DNA of 64,000 bases from Rhodococcus sp. 4CII (GCF_014256275.1 NZ_JACCFE010000002.1:3700001-3764000), one strand, 5' to 3'. Positions 44,103 through 52,793 are shown, counted from the stretch's first letter. Made by a program: numbers and translations. The notes: a model not told the origin generated them from the letters alone.

Positions 44103-44702
44103 TCAGAGCACGAGTTGCGTGGTGGACGGCAACGCGGGGCGCCGCCGATGCTCGTAGCCGGCGATCGTCTCGGCGTGCGTCAGGGTCAGGTCGATGTGGT
44201 CGAGACCTTCGAGCAACCGCCACCGGGTGTTGTCGTCGAGGTCGAACGACGCCGTGATGGCCCCGGCACGCACCTGCCGTGCGATCAGGTCGATGGTGAC
44301 GGGTTGCCGCGGGTCGTCGTCGAGCGCCGACCAGATGCGTTCGACGGTCTCGGCCGGAAGGGTCACGGTGAGAAGGCCGTTGGTGAGGGCGTTGCCGCGA
44401 AAGATGTCGCCGAACCGGGGAGCGATGACGGCCCGGAATCCGTAGTTCTGCAGCGCCCACACCGCGTACTCGCGCGACGATCCGGTGCCGAAGTCACGGC
44501 CGGCGACCAGGATGGTCGCGTTCGCACAGGCGGGGTCGTTGAGGACGAAGTCGGGTTCCTCCCGCCAGTCGTGGAAGAGCTTGTCCGCGAACCCGGTACG
44601 GGAACTGTGCGTGAGGAAGCGGACGGGAATGATCTGATCGGTGTCGACGTCGGTGCGGCGCAGCGGGGCGGCCACACCGGTGTGCACGGTGAACGGTTCC
44701 AT
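44103..44702 (-). CDS. leuD: 3-isopropylmalate dehydratase small subunit (LeuD-type)
   Basis: 199 residues. TDVDTDQIIPVRFL and GRDFGTGSSREYAVWALQNY are the LeuD signatures that close the active site over the large subunit. With LeuC it forms an aconitase-family hydro-lyase. It follows leuC by 28 bases. Whether this pair serves leucine synthesis or a related hydroxy-acid (maleate, citraconate/2-methylmalate) cannot be told from the sequence; the upstream transporter favours the latter. Confidence 0.9.
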   Translation of the reverse strand: MEPFTVHTGVAAPLRRTDVDTDQIIPVRFLTHSSRTGFADKLFHDWREEPDFVLNDPACANATILVAGRDFGTGSSREYAVWALQNYGFRAVIAPRFGDIFRGNALTNGLLTVTLPAETVERIWSALDDDPRQPVTIDLIARQVRAGAITASFDLDDNTRWRLLEGLDHIDLTLTHAETIAGYEHRRRPALPSTTQLVL

Positions 44703-44730
44703 GGGTTCTCGATTCGAAGAGTGTGACAGT

Positions 44731-46131
44731 TCAGGTCAGGTCGGAAGGTGCGGCGAGGTGGCCGGCGACCGCGGTCGCGGCGGCGACGGCGGGCGAGACG
44801 ATGTGGGTTCGGGAGCCCTTGCCCTGCCTGCCTTCGAAATTACGGTTGTTCGTCGAGGCGGCGCGCTGGCCGGGCGTGAGGCGGTCTTCGTTCAACGCCG
44901 CGCACATCGAACACCCGGCGAACCGCAGTCCTGCCCCGGCGGCCTCGAACACCTCGCTCAAGCCCTCGTCGATCGCTTGCTGCCGCACCTTCATCGACCC
45001 GGGCACGATCATCAATTCGACGCCGGGGGCGACCTTCCTCCCGTCGAGAACGCGCGCTACCTCCCGCAAGTCCTCGATGCGGCTGTTGGTGCACGATCCG
45101 ATGAAGACGACATCGACGGGCAGTCCGCGAACCGGGCGGCCGGGGGCGACGTCCATGTAGGTCTGGGCGCGCTCGACCGCGGCGCGCTCGACCGGGTCGG
45201 TGAACTGGTGCGGGTGCGGAACCGGATCACCGAGCGGCGCGCTCTGCGCCGGTGTGGTGCCCCAGGACACGAAGGGGGTCAGGGTGGACGCGTCGATGAC
45301 GATCTCCTTGTCGAACACGGCGTCGTCGTCGGTGAACAGGGTGCGCCAGTAGGCCACCTCCGCGTCCCACGCGTCCCCGGTCGGGGCGGCGGGACGTCCG
45401 CGCAGATACTCGTAAGTCTTCTCGTCGGGGGCGATCATTCCGGCACGCGACCCGGCCTCGACGGACATGTTGCACACCGTCATCCGGCCCTCCATCGACA
45501 GTTCGCGGATCGCCTGACCGCGGTACTCGATGATGTGCCCCTGACCGCCGGCGGTGCCGACCCGGGCGATGATCGCCAGAATCAGGTCCTTCGCCGTCAC
45601 CCCCTCGGGCAGAGACCCGTTCACGGTGACGGCCATGTTCTTCAGCCGCCCCATCGGCAGCGTCTGCGTCGCCAGCACGTGCTCGACCTGGCTGGTACCG
45701 ATCCCGAAGGCGAGGGCGCCGAACGCACCCTGCGTCGCGGTGTGCGAATCGCAGCACACGATCGTCGAACCCGGATGGGACAGGCCCAGTTCCGGCCCGA
45801 TGACGTGCACGATCCCCTGGTGCTCTTCGCCGAGGCGGAACAACTCGATGCCGAACTCCGCGCAATTCTTGCGCATCAGCGACACCTGCTCGCGGGCCGC
45901 CGGATCGGTGATCTCCTTGTCCACCGCGACGGTGGGGGTGTTGTGGTCCTCGGTGCCCAGGGTCAGGGTGGGACGGCGCACCGTCCGGCCGCTCGCCCGG
46001 AGCCCGTCGAAGGCCTGCGGTGTGTTCACCTCGTGCAGCAGGTGCATGTCGATGTACAGCAGGTCCGGTTCACCCTCCTCGCGGCGGACCACGTGTGCGT
46101 GCCATACCTTTTCGGCCAGCGTCTTACCCAT
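44731..46131 (-). CDS. leuC: 3-isopropylmalate dehydratase large subunit (LeuC-type)
   Basis: 466 residues from ATG 46131. TLGTEDHNTPTV, CCDSHTATQGAFGALAFGIG, FIGSCTNSRIEDLREVA and AGCSMCAALNEDRL supply the 4Fe-4S cysteines and substrate residues of the aconitase family. The sequence is clearly LeuC-like overall. It lies 43 bases downstream of a 2-hydroxycarboxylate transporter gene and 28 bases upstream of leuD on the same strand, an operon order not expected for ordinary leucine genes. Confidence 0.92.
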   Translation of the reverse strand: MGKTLAEKVWHAHVVRREEGEPDLLYIDMHLLHEVNTPQAFDGLRASGRTVRRPTLTLGTEDHNTPTVAVDKEITDPAAREQVSLMRKNCAEFGIELFRLGEEHQGIVHVIGPELGLSHPGSTIVCCDSHTATQGAFGALAFGIGTSQVEHVLATQTLPMGRLKNMAVTVNGSLPEGVTAKDLILAIIARVGTAGGQGHIIEYRGQAIRELSMEGRMTVCNMSVEAGSRAGMIAPDEKTYEYLRGRPAAPTGDAWDAEVAYWRTLFTDDDAVFDKEIVIDASTLTPFVSWGTTPAQSAPLGDPVPHPHQFTDPVERAAVERAQTYMDVAPGRPVRGLPVDVVFIGSCTNSRIEDLREVARVLDGRKVAPGVELMIVPGSMKVRQQAIDEGLSEVFEAAGAGLRFAGCSMCAALNEDRLTPGQRAASTNNRNFEGRQGKGSRTHIVSPAVAAATAVAGHLAAPSDLT

Positions 46132-46174
46132 CAGTCTTCCTTCTCCTTGTGTCGAACGCGGGAACGGCGGCGGT

Positions 46175-47524
46175 TCAGCCGTAGAAATACGCCAGGAAAC
46201 CCGACGCCGACAGCAGCACCAATCCGCCGCCGAGCCGGGAGGTGATCTGCGCGAACGGCAGCAGATGCATGCGCCGGGTGGTGCCGAGTGTGGCGATGTC
46301 GCCCGATCCACCGAGATCGGTCATGCACAGGCCGGCCGTGATCGAGGATTCGACGAAGTACAGTTTCAGAAGCCAGCCCACGAACCCGGCCGTCAGTGCC
46401 GTGATCAGGACAGTGGCGATGGTGAACGCGAGATATGCTGGGCGAGAGACGAGTTCGGCGATCTGATCGATGTCGATCAACGACACTCCGATGCCGACCA
46501 GCGCCGCGGGCACCCACAACTTCACCACGAACTGGTACCACTCGGTGGTCGACTCCTCGACCTCCCGCGGCAGTGCGCCCGACAACTTGATCGCCGCGGT
46601 GAGCAGGATGACCCACGCGTAGAGGTGCACGGCCGGCACCGCGGCCTGCAGCATCGCGCCGACGAGGTAGATCGCGCCGGTCATCAGTAGACCGGTGCCG
46701 AGGCCGCTGACCGTCAGTGGTCGCTTCTCGGTCACGGCGGCGACCTGCTCGGCCGTCGCCTTGATGCGCAACATCTCACCGTGCCCGTTGAATCCGACGA
46801 ACAGCTTGGTGCGGCGGCGGGTCAGATTGGCGTACACCGAGGCGAGCACGATGCACAGCAGGTTCGCGCAGATGATCGGTGGCACGATGCCCGAGATGTA
46901 CTGCTGGGCGTCGCCGCCGATGGTGTCGGCGTACATCTGCGACAACGGGATTGCGCCACCGGAGATGCCGCCGGCCATGATCGGGATGGTGACGTCGAGG
47001 ATCGCGGTCTTGAAGCCGAAACCGGTGACCGCGGCGAGAGCGCCGATGACGGTGACGACCACGGCGAATGCCACGACGATCACCGCGCAGAACCGGCCAC
47101 CGGCCTTGATCAGGAACCGTCGGTCCATGCCGAGGATGCTGCCGGCGATGATCGATGCGACGAGGATCTCGACGAACCCGTACCCGGTGAACCAGTCCTT
47201 GACGATGGTGGAGAAACTGTCCGGCACCAGACCGAAATGCACCACCAGGGCAGGGAGGAACACACACAACAGCGGTCCGCCGCCGATCGCGGACAGCGCC
47301 GGAGTTCGATCGCCGATCCAGAACAGGCCGCAGCCGACAATCATGCTGATCGCCAGGCCGCCGAAGATGTTCTCCGGGAGTGCACCGGTGTAGACGGCGC
47401 CGAGTCCGACTGCGACCAGGGCGAGATACCACGGCCACGGGATCGCCAGAATCCTCGTGCGCTCCGACGGTGGCCGGGCTTCGGGTCGTGGCTCCGCGCC
47501 TTGCACAGCATCCTTGATTTTCAC
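46175..47524 (-). CDS. 2-hydroxycarboxylate transporter (2HCT family)
   Basis: 449 residues with about 11 membrane segments. The two re-entrant loops with GGxG motifs typical of the family (CitS, MleP, CimH) are visible as IPIMAGGISGGAIPLSQMYA and MTDLGGSGDIATLGTTRRM. The family imports citrate, malate or other 2-hydroxycarboxylates with Na+ or H+, or exchanges them. It is the first gene of an operon with leuC and leuD, so its substrate is probably the substrate or product of that dehydratase. Palindromic sites lie 130-190 bases upstream. Confidence 0.93.
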   Translation of the reverse strand: MKIKDAVQGAEPRPEARPPSERTRILAIPWPWYLALVAVGLGAVYTGALPENIFGGLAISMIVGCGLFWIGDRTPALSAIGGGPLLCVFLPALVVHFGLVPDSFSTIVKDWFTGYGFVEILVASIIAGSILGMDRRFLIKAGGRFCAVIVVAFAVVVTVIGALAAVTGFGFKTAILDVTIPIMAGGISGGAIPLSQMYADTIGGDAQQYISGIVPPIICANLLCIVLASVYANLTRRRTKLFVGFNGHGEMLRIKATAEQVAAVTEKRPLTVSGLGTGLLMTGAIYLVGAMLQAAVPAVHLYAWVILLTAAIKLSGALPREVEESTTEWYQFVVKLWVPAALVGIGVSLIDIDQIAELVSRPAYLAFTIATVLITALTAGFVGWLLKLYFVESSITAGLCMTDLGGSGDIATLGTTRRMHLLPFAQITSRLGGGLVLLSASGFLAYFYG

Positions 47525-47826
47525 GTTCGCCTCCTGCGCCGCGTCGGCGGGGCTGCGCCGATCGCGGGAAGTATGGAAAGTGACTCACGTCACTGGCCAC
47601 GAACGCTAGCTACCGCATTGCCGGACTGGCCACAGGCAGCGAAATTTACATACCAATGGTCCGGTCTAGGACGCACTCTACGCGCCAGGATGGACAGATG
47701 GTCCGGGCCCGGACCTCTCACCCTGGCTCGGCGAAACTCGTCGCGATCACCCGTTGACGAATCCGCCGGGACGGGGGTGCCGTGGTGAGATGCGCCGTGT
47801 TCGTGGCGGCGTGCGTTTCGGGAGTG
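47525..47826. promoter_or_regulatory. Regulatory spacer upstream of the 2HCT-leuCD operon
   Basis: No gene is visible. ATGGTCCGG occurs twice (47656-47664 and 47698-47706). The second copy is part of a perfect 16-bp palindrome, GGTCCGGGCCCGGACC (47700-47715); the first begins a weaker one ending in GGAC. A GTGAC-TCA-CGTCAC inverted repeat lies at 47580-47592. These are candidate operators for an activator or repressor of the transporter operon. Confidence 0.5.
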
Positions 47827-49008
47827 TCAGAGAAGGCATGGGGTAGTGGTTTGCGGCGCCTTCCAACGACTGCCGACGAGTCCGGCGACCTGGGCGGTGG
47901 TGTCGAGGAGTAGTTCGGAAGTGTTGTCGAGCAGGTCTTGGAGTTCGGCAGGCCCCCGGGCGATGGAGAATGCGGCCGAGACCCCCGCTGCACGAATCAC
48001 GGCCGCGGGCAGGCGAACGGTGCCGGCGATCACGACGACGGGGCATTCAGTCGGGGTCTGCCGCACGACGCCCTGCACCACCTTCCCCTGCAGTGACTGC
48101 GCGTCGAAGGCACCTTCTCCCGTGATCACCAGGTCGGCGTCGGCGCACAGCGACCGCAGTCCCACCGTGTCCGCGACGAGGTCGATCCCGGGCACCAACT
48201 CCGCGCCGAGGAGTGCGCTCAGGCAGGCGGGCATACCGCCGGCGGCCCCTGCACCCCGCACGGTGAGGACGTCGGTTCCGTAGCTGGCGCGGAGGGTGGC
48301 CGCCAATTGTTCGAGTCCGGAATCGAGTGCGCGAACCTGGTCGGGCGTGGCGCCCTTCTGCGGCCCGAAGACCGCGGCGGCCCCGTTCTCGCCGCAGAGC
48401 GGATTGTCGACGTCGGTCGCGACGCGCCAGCGCACCGACCGTGCCCGCGGGTGAAGGTGTGACTCGTCGATCGCGACGATGCGGCCGAGCCCGGCGCCGC
48501 CGGCTTCCACATCCTGCCCGTCTTCGTCGAGGAATCGGACACCGAGTGCGCGGAGCATCCCGGTGCCCCCGTCGGTGGTGGCGCTGCCTCCGATGCACAG
48601 CAGGATCTCGTCCACCCCGTCTTCCATTGCGCTTAAGGCGATTTCACCGACGCCGTATGTGTCCGCCCGCATCGGCGCCGGTGGAATGTCCGCCACGTGC
48701 GGCAGACCGTTCGCCTCCGCGGCCTCGATGATCGCGATGGTGCCGTTGTTCGACAGCCCGTAGCGGGTACGCCGCGGGCGCCCGGCGGCGTCGTGAGCGT
48801 CGATCAGGCGGGGCGCGGCGTTACCCGCCGAGAGAAACGTCTGCAGGGTGCCCTCGCCACCGTCGGCGAGAGGGCACTCCACGATCCGAACATCGGCGCC
48901 GAGCGCGAGCCGGACCCCGGCCGCCATCGCGGCCGTGACCTCGACGGCGGAGAGGCTCCCCTTGAACGAGTCGGGAGCGAGGACAACGGTGAATGTGCGC
49001 TTTCGCAT
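47827..49008 (-). CDS. Glycerate kinase (GlxK/GarK family)
   Basis: 393 residues. The N-terminal VVLAPDSFKGSLSAVEVTAA and the PLADGGEGTLQTFLSAG motif are diagnostic, followed by ILLCIGGSATTDGGTGMLRA and ITGEGAFDAQSLQGK. It phosphorylates D-glycerate, feeding glyoxylate, tartronate or sugar-diacid breakdown into glycolysis. A CdaR-type regulator lies upstream on the same strand, with a palindromic site between the two genes. Confidence 0.95.
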   Translation of the reverse strand: MRKRTFTVVLAPDSFKGSLSAVEVTAAMAAGVRLALGADVRIVECPLADGGEGTLQTFLSAGNAAPRLIDAHDAAGRPRRTRYGLSNNGTIAIIEAAEANGLPHVADIPPAPMRADTYGVGEIALSAMEDGVDEILLCIGGSATTDGGTGMLRALGVRFLDEDGQDVEAGGAGLGRIVAIDESHLHPRARSVRWRVATDVDNPLCGENGAAAVFGPQKGATPDQVRALDSGLEQLAATLRASYGTDVLTVRGAGAAGGMPACLSALLGAELVPGIDLVADTVGLRSLCADADLVITGEGAFDAQSLQGKVVQGVVRQTPTECPVVVIAGTVRLPAAVIRAAGVSAAFSIARGPAELQDLLDNTSELLLDTTAQVAGLVGSRWKAPQTTTPCLL

Positions 49009-49044
49009 GAGTTGAAGCGTAGGTCGCCTGCGCTCGAAGCAATA

Positions 49045-49059
49045 TGTGCATTGCGCACA
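49045..49059. promoter_or_regulatory. Candidate CdaR operator (TGTGC-N5-GCACA)
   Basis: A perfect 5-bp inverted repeat lies 37 bases upstream of the glycerate kinase start and directly downstream of the cdaR-like gene. Its location suits control of the kinase by the neighbouring regulator. Confidence 0.5.
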
Positions 49060-49108
49060 GTTTTGTTAAAGATTCTTGCCCATCGAAGTGTGTAGATCGG
49101 ATAGTGGG

Positions 49109-50251
49109 TCAGGCTTCGCGGTGCGAATCTTCCAGTACCGCAGCTGCGAGGAGAGCCAGGCGCATGGCGACGGCGTGGTCGAAGGTGCGCAGGTTCAACC
49201 CGGTCAGCTGCTCGATCCGATCGAGCCGCTGGACCAGGGTGTTGCGGTGCACGCCGAGAGCAGTCGCCGTCGCCGCGATCGACAGGTTCTGCGCCAGGAA
49301 GGCGCGAGCGGTGTCCCGCAGAATCGCGGACAGCGGTGTGAGGACGCGCTCCACGGTGTCGTGCGATATGTCTCGTGACTGCTGTGCGACAACAATTTCG
49401 GGTGCCAGCGCGGACAGTTCGATCTCGTCGTCGGCGGGCAGCAGGTGCGCCCGGGCAAGGAGTATGCCGATTCGTGCGGCGTCGACCGACAATTCGCGGG
49501 CCGAGGCGCCACGCCTGCCGGTGACGAGACGGACGTCGGCGGAACGCAGCCGCTCCCACGTCGCGGCCAACTCGCGGTCTGTCGCCGACCCGCTCAGAAC
49601 CCACACCGCGCCCTGCAACTCGGCCGCAATCACGTGGGAGCTTGCCTGGATCCTTCGAAGCAGGGCCACCGAGGTCGACGACGGCAGAGGCCACGACCCG
49701 CGACCCGCCGCCGGGACGACCGCAATGACGTTCCACGGCGGTGTCATCGGTGACCCGATGTGGCGCAACGCTTCCAGCAGCCCCGACTCGGTGACGGTGC
49801 CGTTCACCAGGCCGAGGAGTAGTTCGCGCACGGCCGTCTCCCGCCATCGCGAACTGTCCCGGTGCTGTTCGTTCCGCAACAACAGTTCGACGGTGAGCGC
49901 GAGGACGTTGCCCACCGACTCGACCTCCCCGGGATCGCCCGTGACCCCCACGGCTCCGACGATCCGCCCGTCGAGCGTCAGAGGAATGTTGATCCCGGCT
50001 CGGACGTCCGCAGACTGTTCGTCGGTGTCGACGAGGACGGGCCGCCCATCCCGGATGGCCTGGAGTGCGCCGGCATGCACTGCGCCGATTCGCGACCCGT
50101 CGACCGACCCGATGATGCGGCCTTTGCGGTCCATCAGATTGACGTTATAGGCCAGTCGAGGGCTCACCTGATCCACCACTCGCTGAGCGAGTTCGTTGGT
50201 GAACACGTACGCGAACTCGTCCTCGTCGCCGCCCTGCACCGCCCACGTCAT
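49109..50251 (-). CDS. CdaR-family transcriptional regulator (sugar diacid recognition)
   Basis: 380 residues. The N-terminal diacid-recognition domain (about 10-140) contains NELAQRVVDQVSPRLAYNVN and GINIPLTLDGRIVGAVGVTG. The C-terminal PucR-type HTH is FLAQNLSIAATATALGVHRN followed by TLVQRLDRIEQLTGL. In E. coli CdaR activates glucarate, galactarate and glycerate genes. Here it lies 100 bases upstream of glycerate kinase in the same direction, so glycerate or a diacid is the likely signal. Confidence 0.9.
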   Translation of the reverse strand: MTWAVQGGDEDEFAYVFTNELAQRVVDQVSPRLAYNVNLMDRKGRIIGSVDGSRIGAVHAGALQAIRDGRPVLVDTDEQSADVRAGINIPLTLDGRIVGAVGVTGDPGEVESVGNVLALTVELLLRNEQHRDSSRWRETAVRELLLGLVNGTVTESGLLEALRHIGSPMTPPWNVIAVVPAAGRGSWPLPSSTSVALLRRIQASSHVIAAELQGAVWVLSGSATDRELAATWERLRSADVRLVTGRRGASARELSVDAARIGILLARAHLLPADDEIELSALAPEIVVAQQSRDISHDTVERVLTPLSAILRDTARAFLAQNLSIAATATALGVHRNTLVQRLDRIEQLTGLNLRTFDHAVAMRLALLAAAVLEDSHREA

Positions 50252-50452
50252 GCAGTAAGACTAGGCGCGCTTCGATCGAGGGGGCGCGAAAGAGCGACCC
50301 TTGACACACCGCGGAAATGTTCAAAGTGAATCCGTCGTAATCAACAAATTGCCAGTGAACAAGCCTGTCGCGGTTCGCTCGGCGGCGCACGTTCATTACC
50401 AACGGATCTCAGTCCGACCTCATGGTGGTGGTGGTGCGCACCGCGCCCGCGG

Positions 50453-50949
50453 ATGCCGCCGGCCGCCGATCCGGCAGACCTCCCGGCCCGCCGTGACGCC
50501 GCGGACCGGTTGTGGTCCGGCATCGACCCGTCGTCGCCGATCCGCCGGGTGGTGGAGGTCCGTCCGGTTCTCGGAGACGACGAGGGCCGAGTCGGCGGTG
50601 AATACGGGGAAGTTTACGGCGACCTGGGCAGCAGCATCGATGATTTCCTGGCGTCGATCGACCGTGCGGCGACCATCGACGCGCGGTGGTACGAACCTTT
50701 CACCACAAGGGGGTGATCGAGGGCAGCGACGAGTTCCGCGGACGCCTGGCCGCATACCGCGACACACTGTTCATCCGCGAGGAGCGGCTCCTCGACTTTC
50801 TCGGCGAGCCAAAGGCATTGGGCGACACCACGGTCCACCGCCTGGTGTACGCCCGCACAACTACACCTCGACCGGCTCGTCGCGGCAGGTGCCGTCACCA
50901 CCGCCGGGGACGGAACGTTTCGGCGTGCGCAACAACCCTTTTCCATAGA
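50453..50949 (+). pseudogene. Broken gene, probably the C-terminal half of an MBL-fold hydrolase
   Basis: Protein-like text continues only by changing frame. One frame gives GDLGSSIDDFLASIDRAATI, then DARWYEP up to about 50700. The next frame continues FHHKGVIEGSDEFRGRLAAY, then RDTLFIREERLLDFLGEP and TTVHRLVYA. A third frame ends HLDRLVAAGAVTTAGDGTFR. The HHKG-VIEG segment and the final winged-helix-like end resemble the C-terminus of MBL-fold hydrolases. The N-terminal metal motif (HxHxDH) is absent. At least two frameshifts and an N-terminal loss indicate a decayed gene. Confidence 0.5.
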
Positions 50950-50971
50950 CGATGCGACGACACGTGCGCGC

Positions 50972-51457
50972 TCAGCGAGTGGGGACGTCCGGTGGATCGG
51001 GCAAGTCGACGTCGAGAAGGAAATCCAGCCAGATCAGGGCGTCGGTGAGGGCCTCCGCCCGCCTCAACGGCTCGAGCTGCCGCGCCGCCACCGCGAGCCG
51101 ATGCCGTCCCGCGACGGGGTCGTCGGCCAGGAACGCTGCGGCGGTCCCCAGCACCCATTCCCCCGATGCGGGCAGTTCCGCCGCGGTCACCGCGGCCCCG
51201 TCGGTGCGACGGACTTCCAGCAGGAACGTCTCCCCTGGTGGCGCCGCGCCCAGCCGGGCCTCGACCACCTCGACGATCGACTCCATCACCCACGCCAGCA
51301 CGTCCTCGTAGCGGGGGCGGCCGGACTCGGGACGAGGCTCGAGGCTGACCGCGGACACCTCGTGGGCAAGCGCGGCGCTGTCCCGTTCGCCGATCAGCCA
51401 CGTCAGACGCCCACCCACCGCGGCGGGGCTCATCGGGTTGCCGGCAGTCGAAGCCAT
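50972..51457 (-). CDS. Hypothetical protein
   Basis: 161 residues from ATG 51457 (ATG 51433 is an alternative). I do not recognise the family. The sequence is mainly helical and soluble, with LTWLIGERDSAALAHEVSAV, EDVLAWVMESIVEVVEARLG and EALTDALIWLDFLLDVDLPD. Codon use is normal for the window. It lies downstream of a PAS-domain gene on the same strand, with a strong hairpin between. Confidence 0.55.
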   Translation of the reverse strand: MASTAGNPMSPAAVGGRLTWLIGERDSAALAHEVSAVSLEPRPESGRPRYEDVLAWVMESIVEVVEARLGAAPPGETFLLEVRRTDGAAVTAAELPASGEWVLGTAAAFLADDPVAGRHRLAVAARQLEPLRRAEALTDALIWLDFLLDVDLPDPPDVPTR

Positions 51458-51551
51458 GAGTGAAGAGTTCCCCGCCGCGCCCCTCTTCACACAGGCGCAC
51501 CGCGGGAGGTGGGCGGTTCCGCGCGCTGCTGGGGTGAACGCGCGGAACCTG

Positions 51552-51583
51552 GATCGACTCGACCGCCGGCGATCGAGTCGATC
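51552..51583 (-). terminator. Hairpin between the PAS-domain gene and the hypothetical gene
   Basis: Perfect 11-bp arms (GATCGACTCGA and TCGAGTCGATC) with a 10-base loop. There is no U-run, as is common for actinobacterial intrinsic terminators. Position about 120 bases after the PAS gene stop on the minus strand suits termination of that transcript. Confidence 0.5.
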
Positions 51584-51699
51584 TTGCGACCAGATTGCCC
51601 GCCCGCTCGGTTGCCGAAACCGGCGCGGGTCCCAGAGGGGCACGCGACCACCGTTTTTCAGCGGCGCGCTTCCACCGTCGTCGGTGCCGGGTGCCGTGC

Positions 51700-52173
51700 T
51701 CACGTTTCGGCGGAGATCGCCCGTGGGTCCTCGCAGACGTGGGCGGTGCAGTCCTTCCACGTCACTGCGATCAGGTGCGCGCCGCCGGCGGTGAACGTCG
51801 ATGCTTCGGCGTGGACCCACAGCCACGCCCCGTCACGGTGACGTAGGCGGAAGAACGTAGCGTGAGAGGTGTGACCCTCGAGGGCATTCCGCAGGAAGCG
51901 CCGCCATCGGGGCGTGTCGGACGGCAGCAACAACCACTCGCAGTGACCGACGAGTTCCTCGACGGGATACCCGGCGAGTGAGGCGGCCGCGGGGTTGGCG
52001 AAGAGCAAGCGGCGCTGGTCGTCGTAGACGCATAGCGGCTGCGGCAACACCGCGAACAACGCGTCCAGCATCTCGCTGCGCCACGTCTCCGGCTCCTCCG
52101 GCGCCATCGGGCGAACGGTGGGAGGCCCGATCACCTGGGCATGGGTCATGTTGTGCACCAACTGATCTTCCAC
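51700..52173 (-). CDS. Single PAS-domain protein
   Basis: 157 residues from GTG 52173, which has GAGGAG eight bases upstream; longer starts at 52209 or 52284 lack such a site. One PAS fold fills about 30-145: LPQPLCVYDDQRRLLFANPA, ASLAGYPVEELVGH, then FFRLRHRDGAWLWVHAEAS. No kinase, GGDEF, ANTAR or other output domain follows, so it would act by protein contact, for example in a partner-switching stress cascade. A SigF/SigB-like promoter lies 44-69 bases upstream. Confidence 0.8.
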   Translation of the reverse strand: MEDQLVHNMTHAQVIGPPTVRPMAPEEPETWRSEMLDALFAVLPQPLCVYDDQRRLLFANPAAASLAGYPVEELVGHCEWLLLPSDTPRWRRFLRNALEGHTSHATFFRLRHRDGAWLWVHAEASTFTAGGAHLIAVTWKDCTAHVCEDPRAISAET

Positions 52174-52216
52174 TGAACGTGCTCCTCGTTGCCGGCGCGA
52201 ACTGCTCATGCGCCGT

Positions 52217-52242
52217 ATACCCGCGGGGGCGACGTCCCTAAC
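52217..52242 (-). promoter_or_regulatory. SigF/SigB-like promoter of the PAS gene (GTTA-N16-GGGTAT)
   Basis: On the minus strand GTTA (52242-52239) and GGGTAT (52222-52217) are 16 bases apart, close to the general-stress consensus GTTT-N15-17-GGGTAT. It is 44 bases upstream of the chosen GTG start. Confidence 0.6.
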
Positions 52243-52343
52243 CGTCGTCTGCGGTGACGAATGAGCGCACGCTGCCGGGCCCACCCGCGCGGTGCGTCGC
52301 CGCCTCCGTGTGACCCCTCGGCGAGCAGGTTCCCGTCAGGATG

Positions 52344-52793
52344 TCACCTCTTGTCTTCGGCCTTGCCGACTCCACCCTCGTGTGAGGGTCCCACTCCGGA
52401 GTCGCTGTCCCCGGTCGAGGCGCCACCTGCGGCGGGATTCTCCTCCGCTGGAGACGCTACCGCGCCACGCGGTGTCTCCTCGGGTTTCGGCGACTGCATT
52501 CCGCCGGAATCCACGTGCTCATCGTGCTCCGGGCGTCCGTCTTTCGTGCTGGTCGTCCGGCCTTCGTACGGCGGAATCGCCGGCTCGGCGTCGCCGGGAG
52601 TCGACGAGCCGGCAGCCGCCGCGGGATTCGTTCCTGCTTCCGTGGTGGAGCGGACCTCCTCCTGGTCCAGAGATCCCGGCTCGCGGTCGGTCTGACCTGC
52701 GCCGGCCTGATCCGGTCCCGCGTCCCGGGAGCCCTCGGGTCCACGTTCGGACTGTGGTTCCTCGTGCAATTGCTTGCCTGGTTCGGTAGTCAT
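52344..52793 (-). CDS. Acidic, intrinsically disordered stress-type protein
   Basis: 149 residues from ATG 52793, with GGAGAAG just upstream. The composition is dominated by Glu, Gly, Pro, Ser, Thr, Asp and Ala, with no hydrophobic core (for example EVRSTTEAGTNPAAAAGS, DEHVDSGGMQSPKPEETP). No cysteine or transmembrane segment. It resembles small hydrophilic proteins made under osmotic or desiccation stress, but no family is recognised. It is divergent from katE and has its own SigF/SigB-like promoter. Confidence 0.65.
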   Translation of the reverse strand: MTTEPGKQLHEEPQSERGPEGSRDAGPDQAGAGQTDREPGSLDQEEVRSTTEAGTNPAAAAGSSTPGDAEPAIPPYEGRTTSTKDGRPEHDEHVDSGGMQSPKPEETPRGAVASPAEENPAAGGASTGDSDSGVGPSHEGGVGKAEDKR

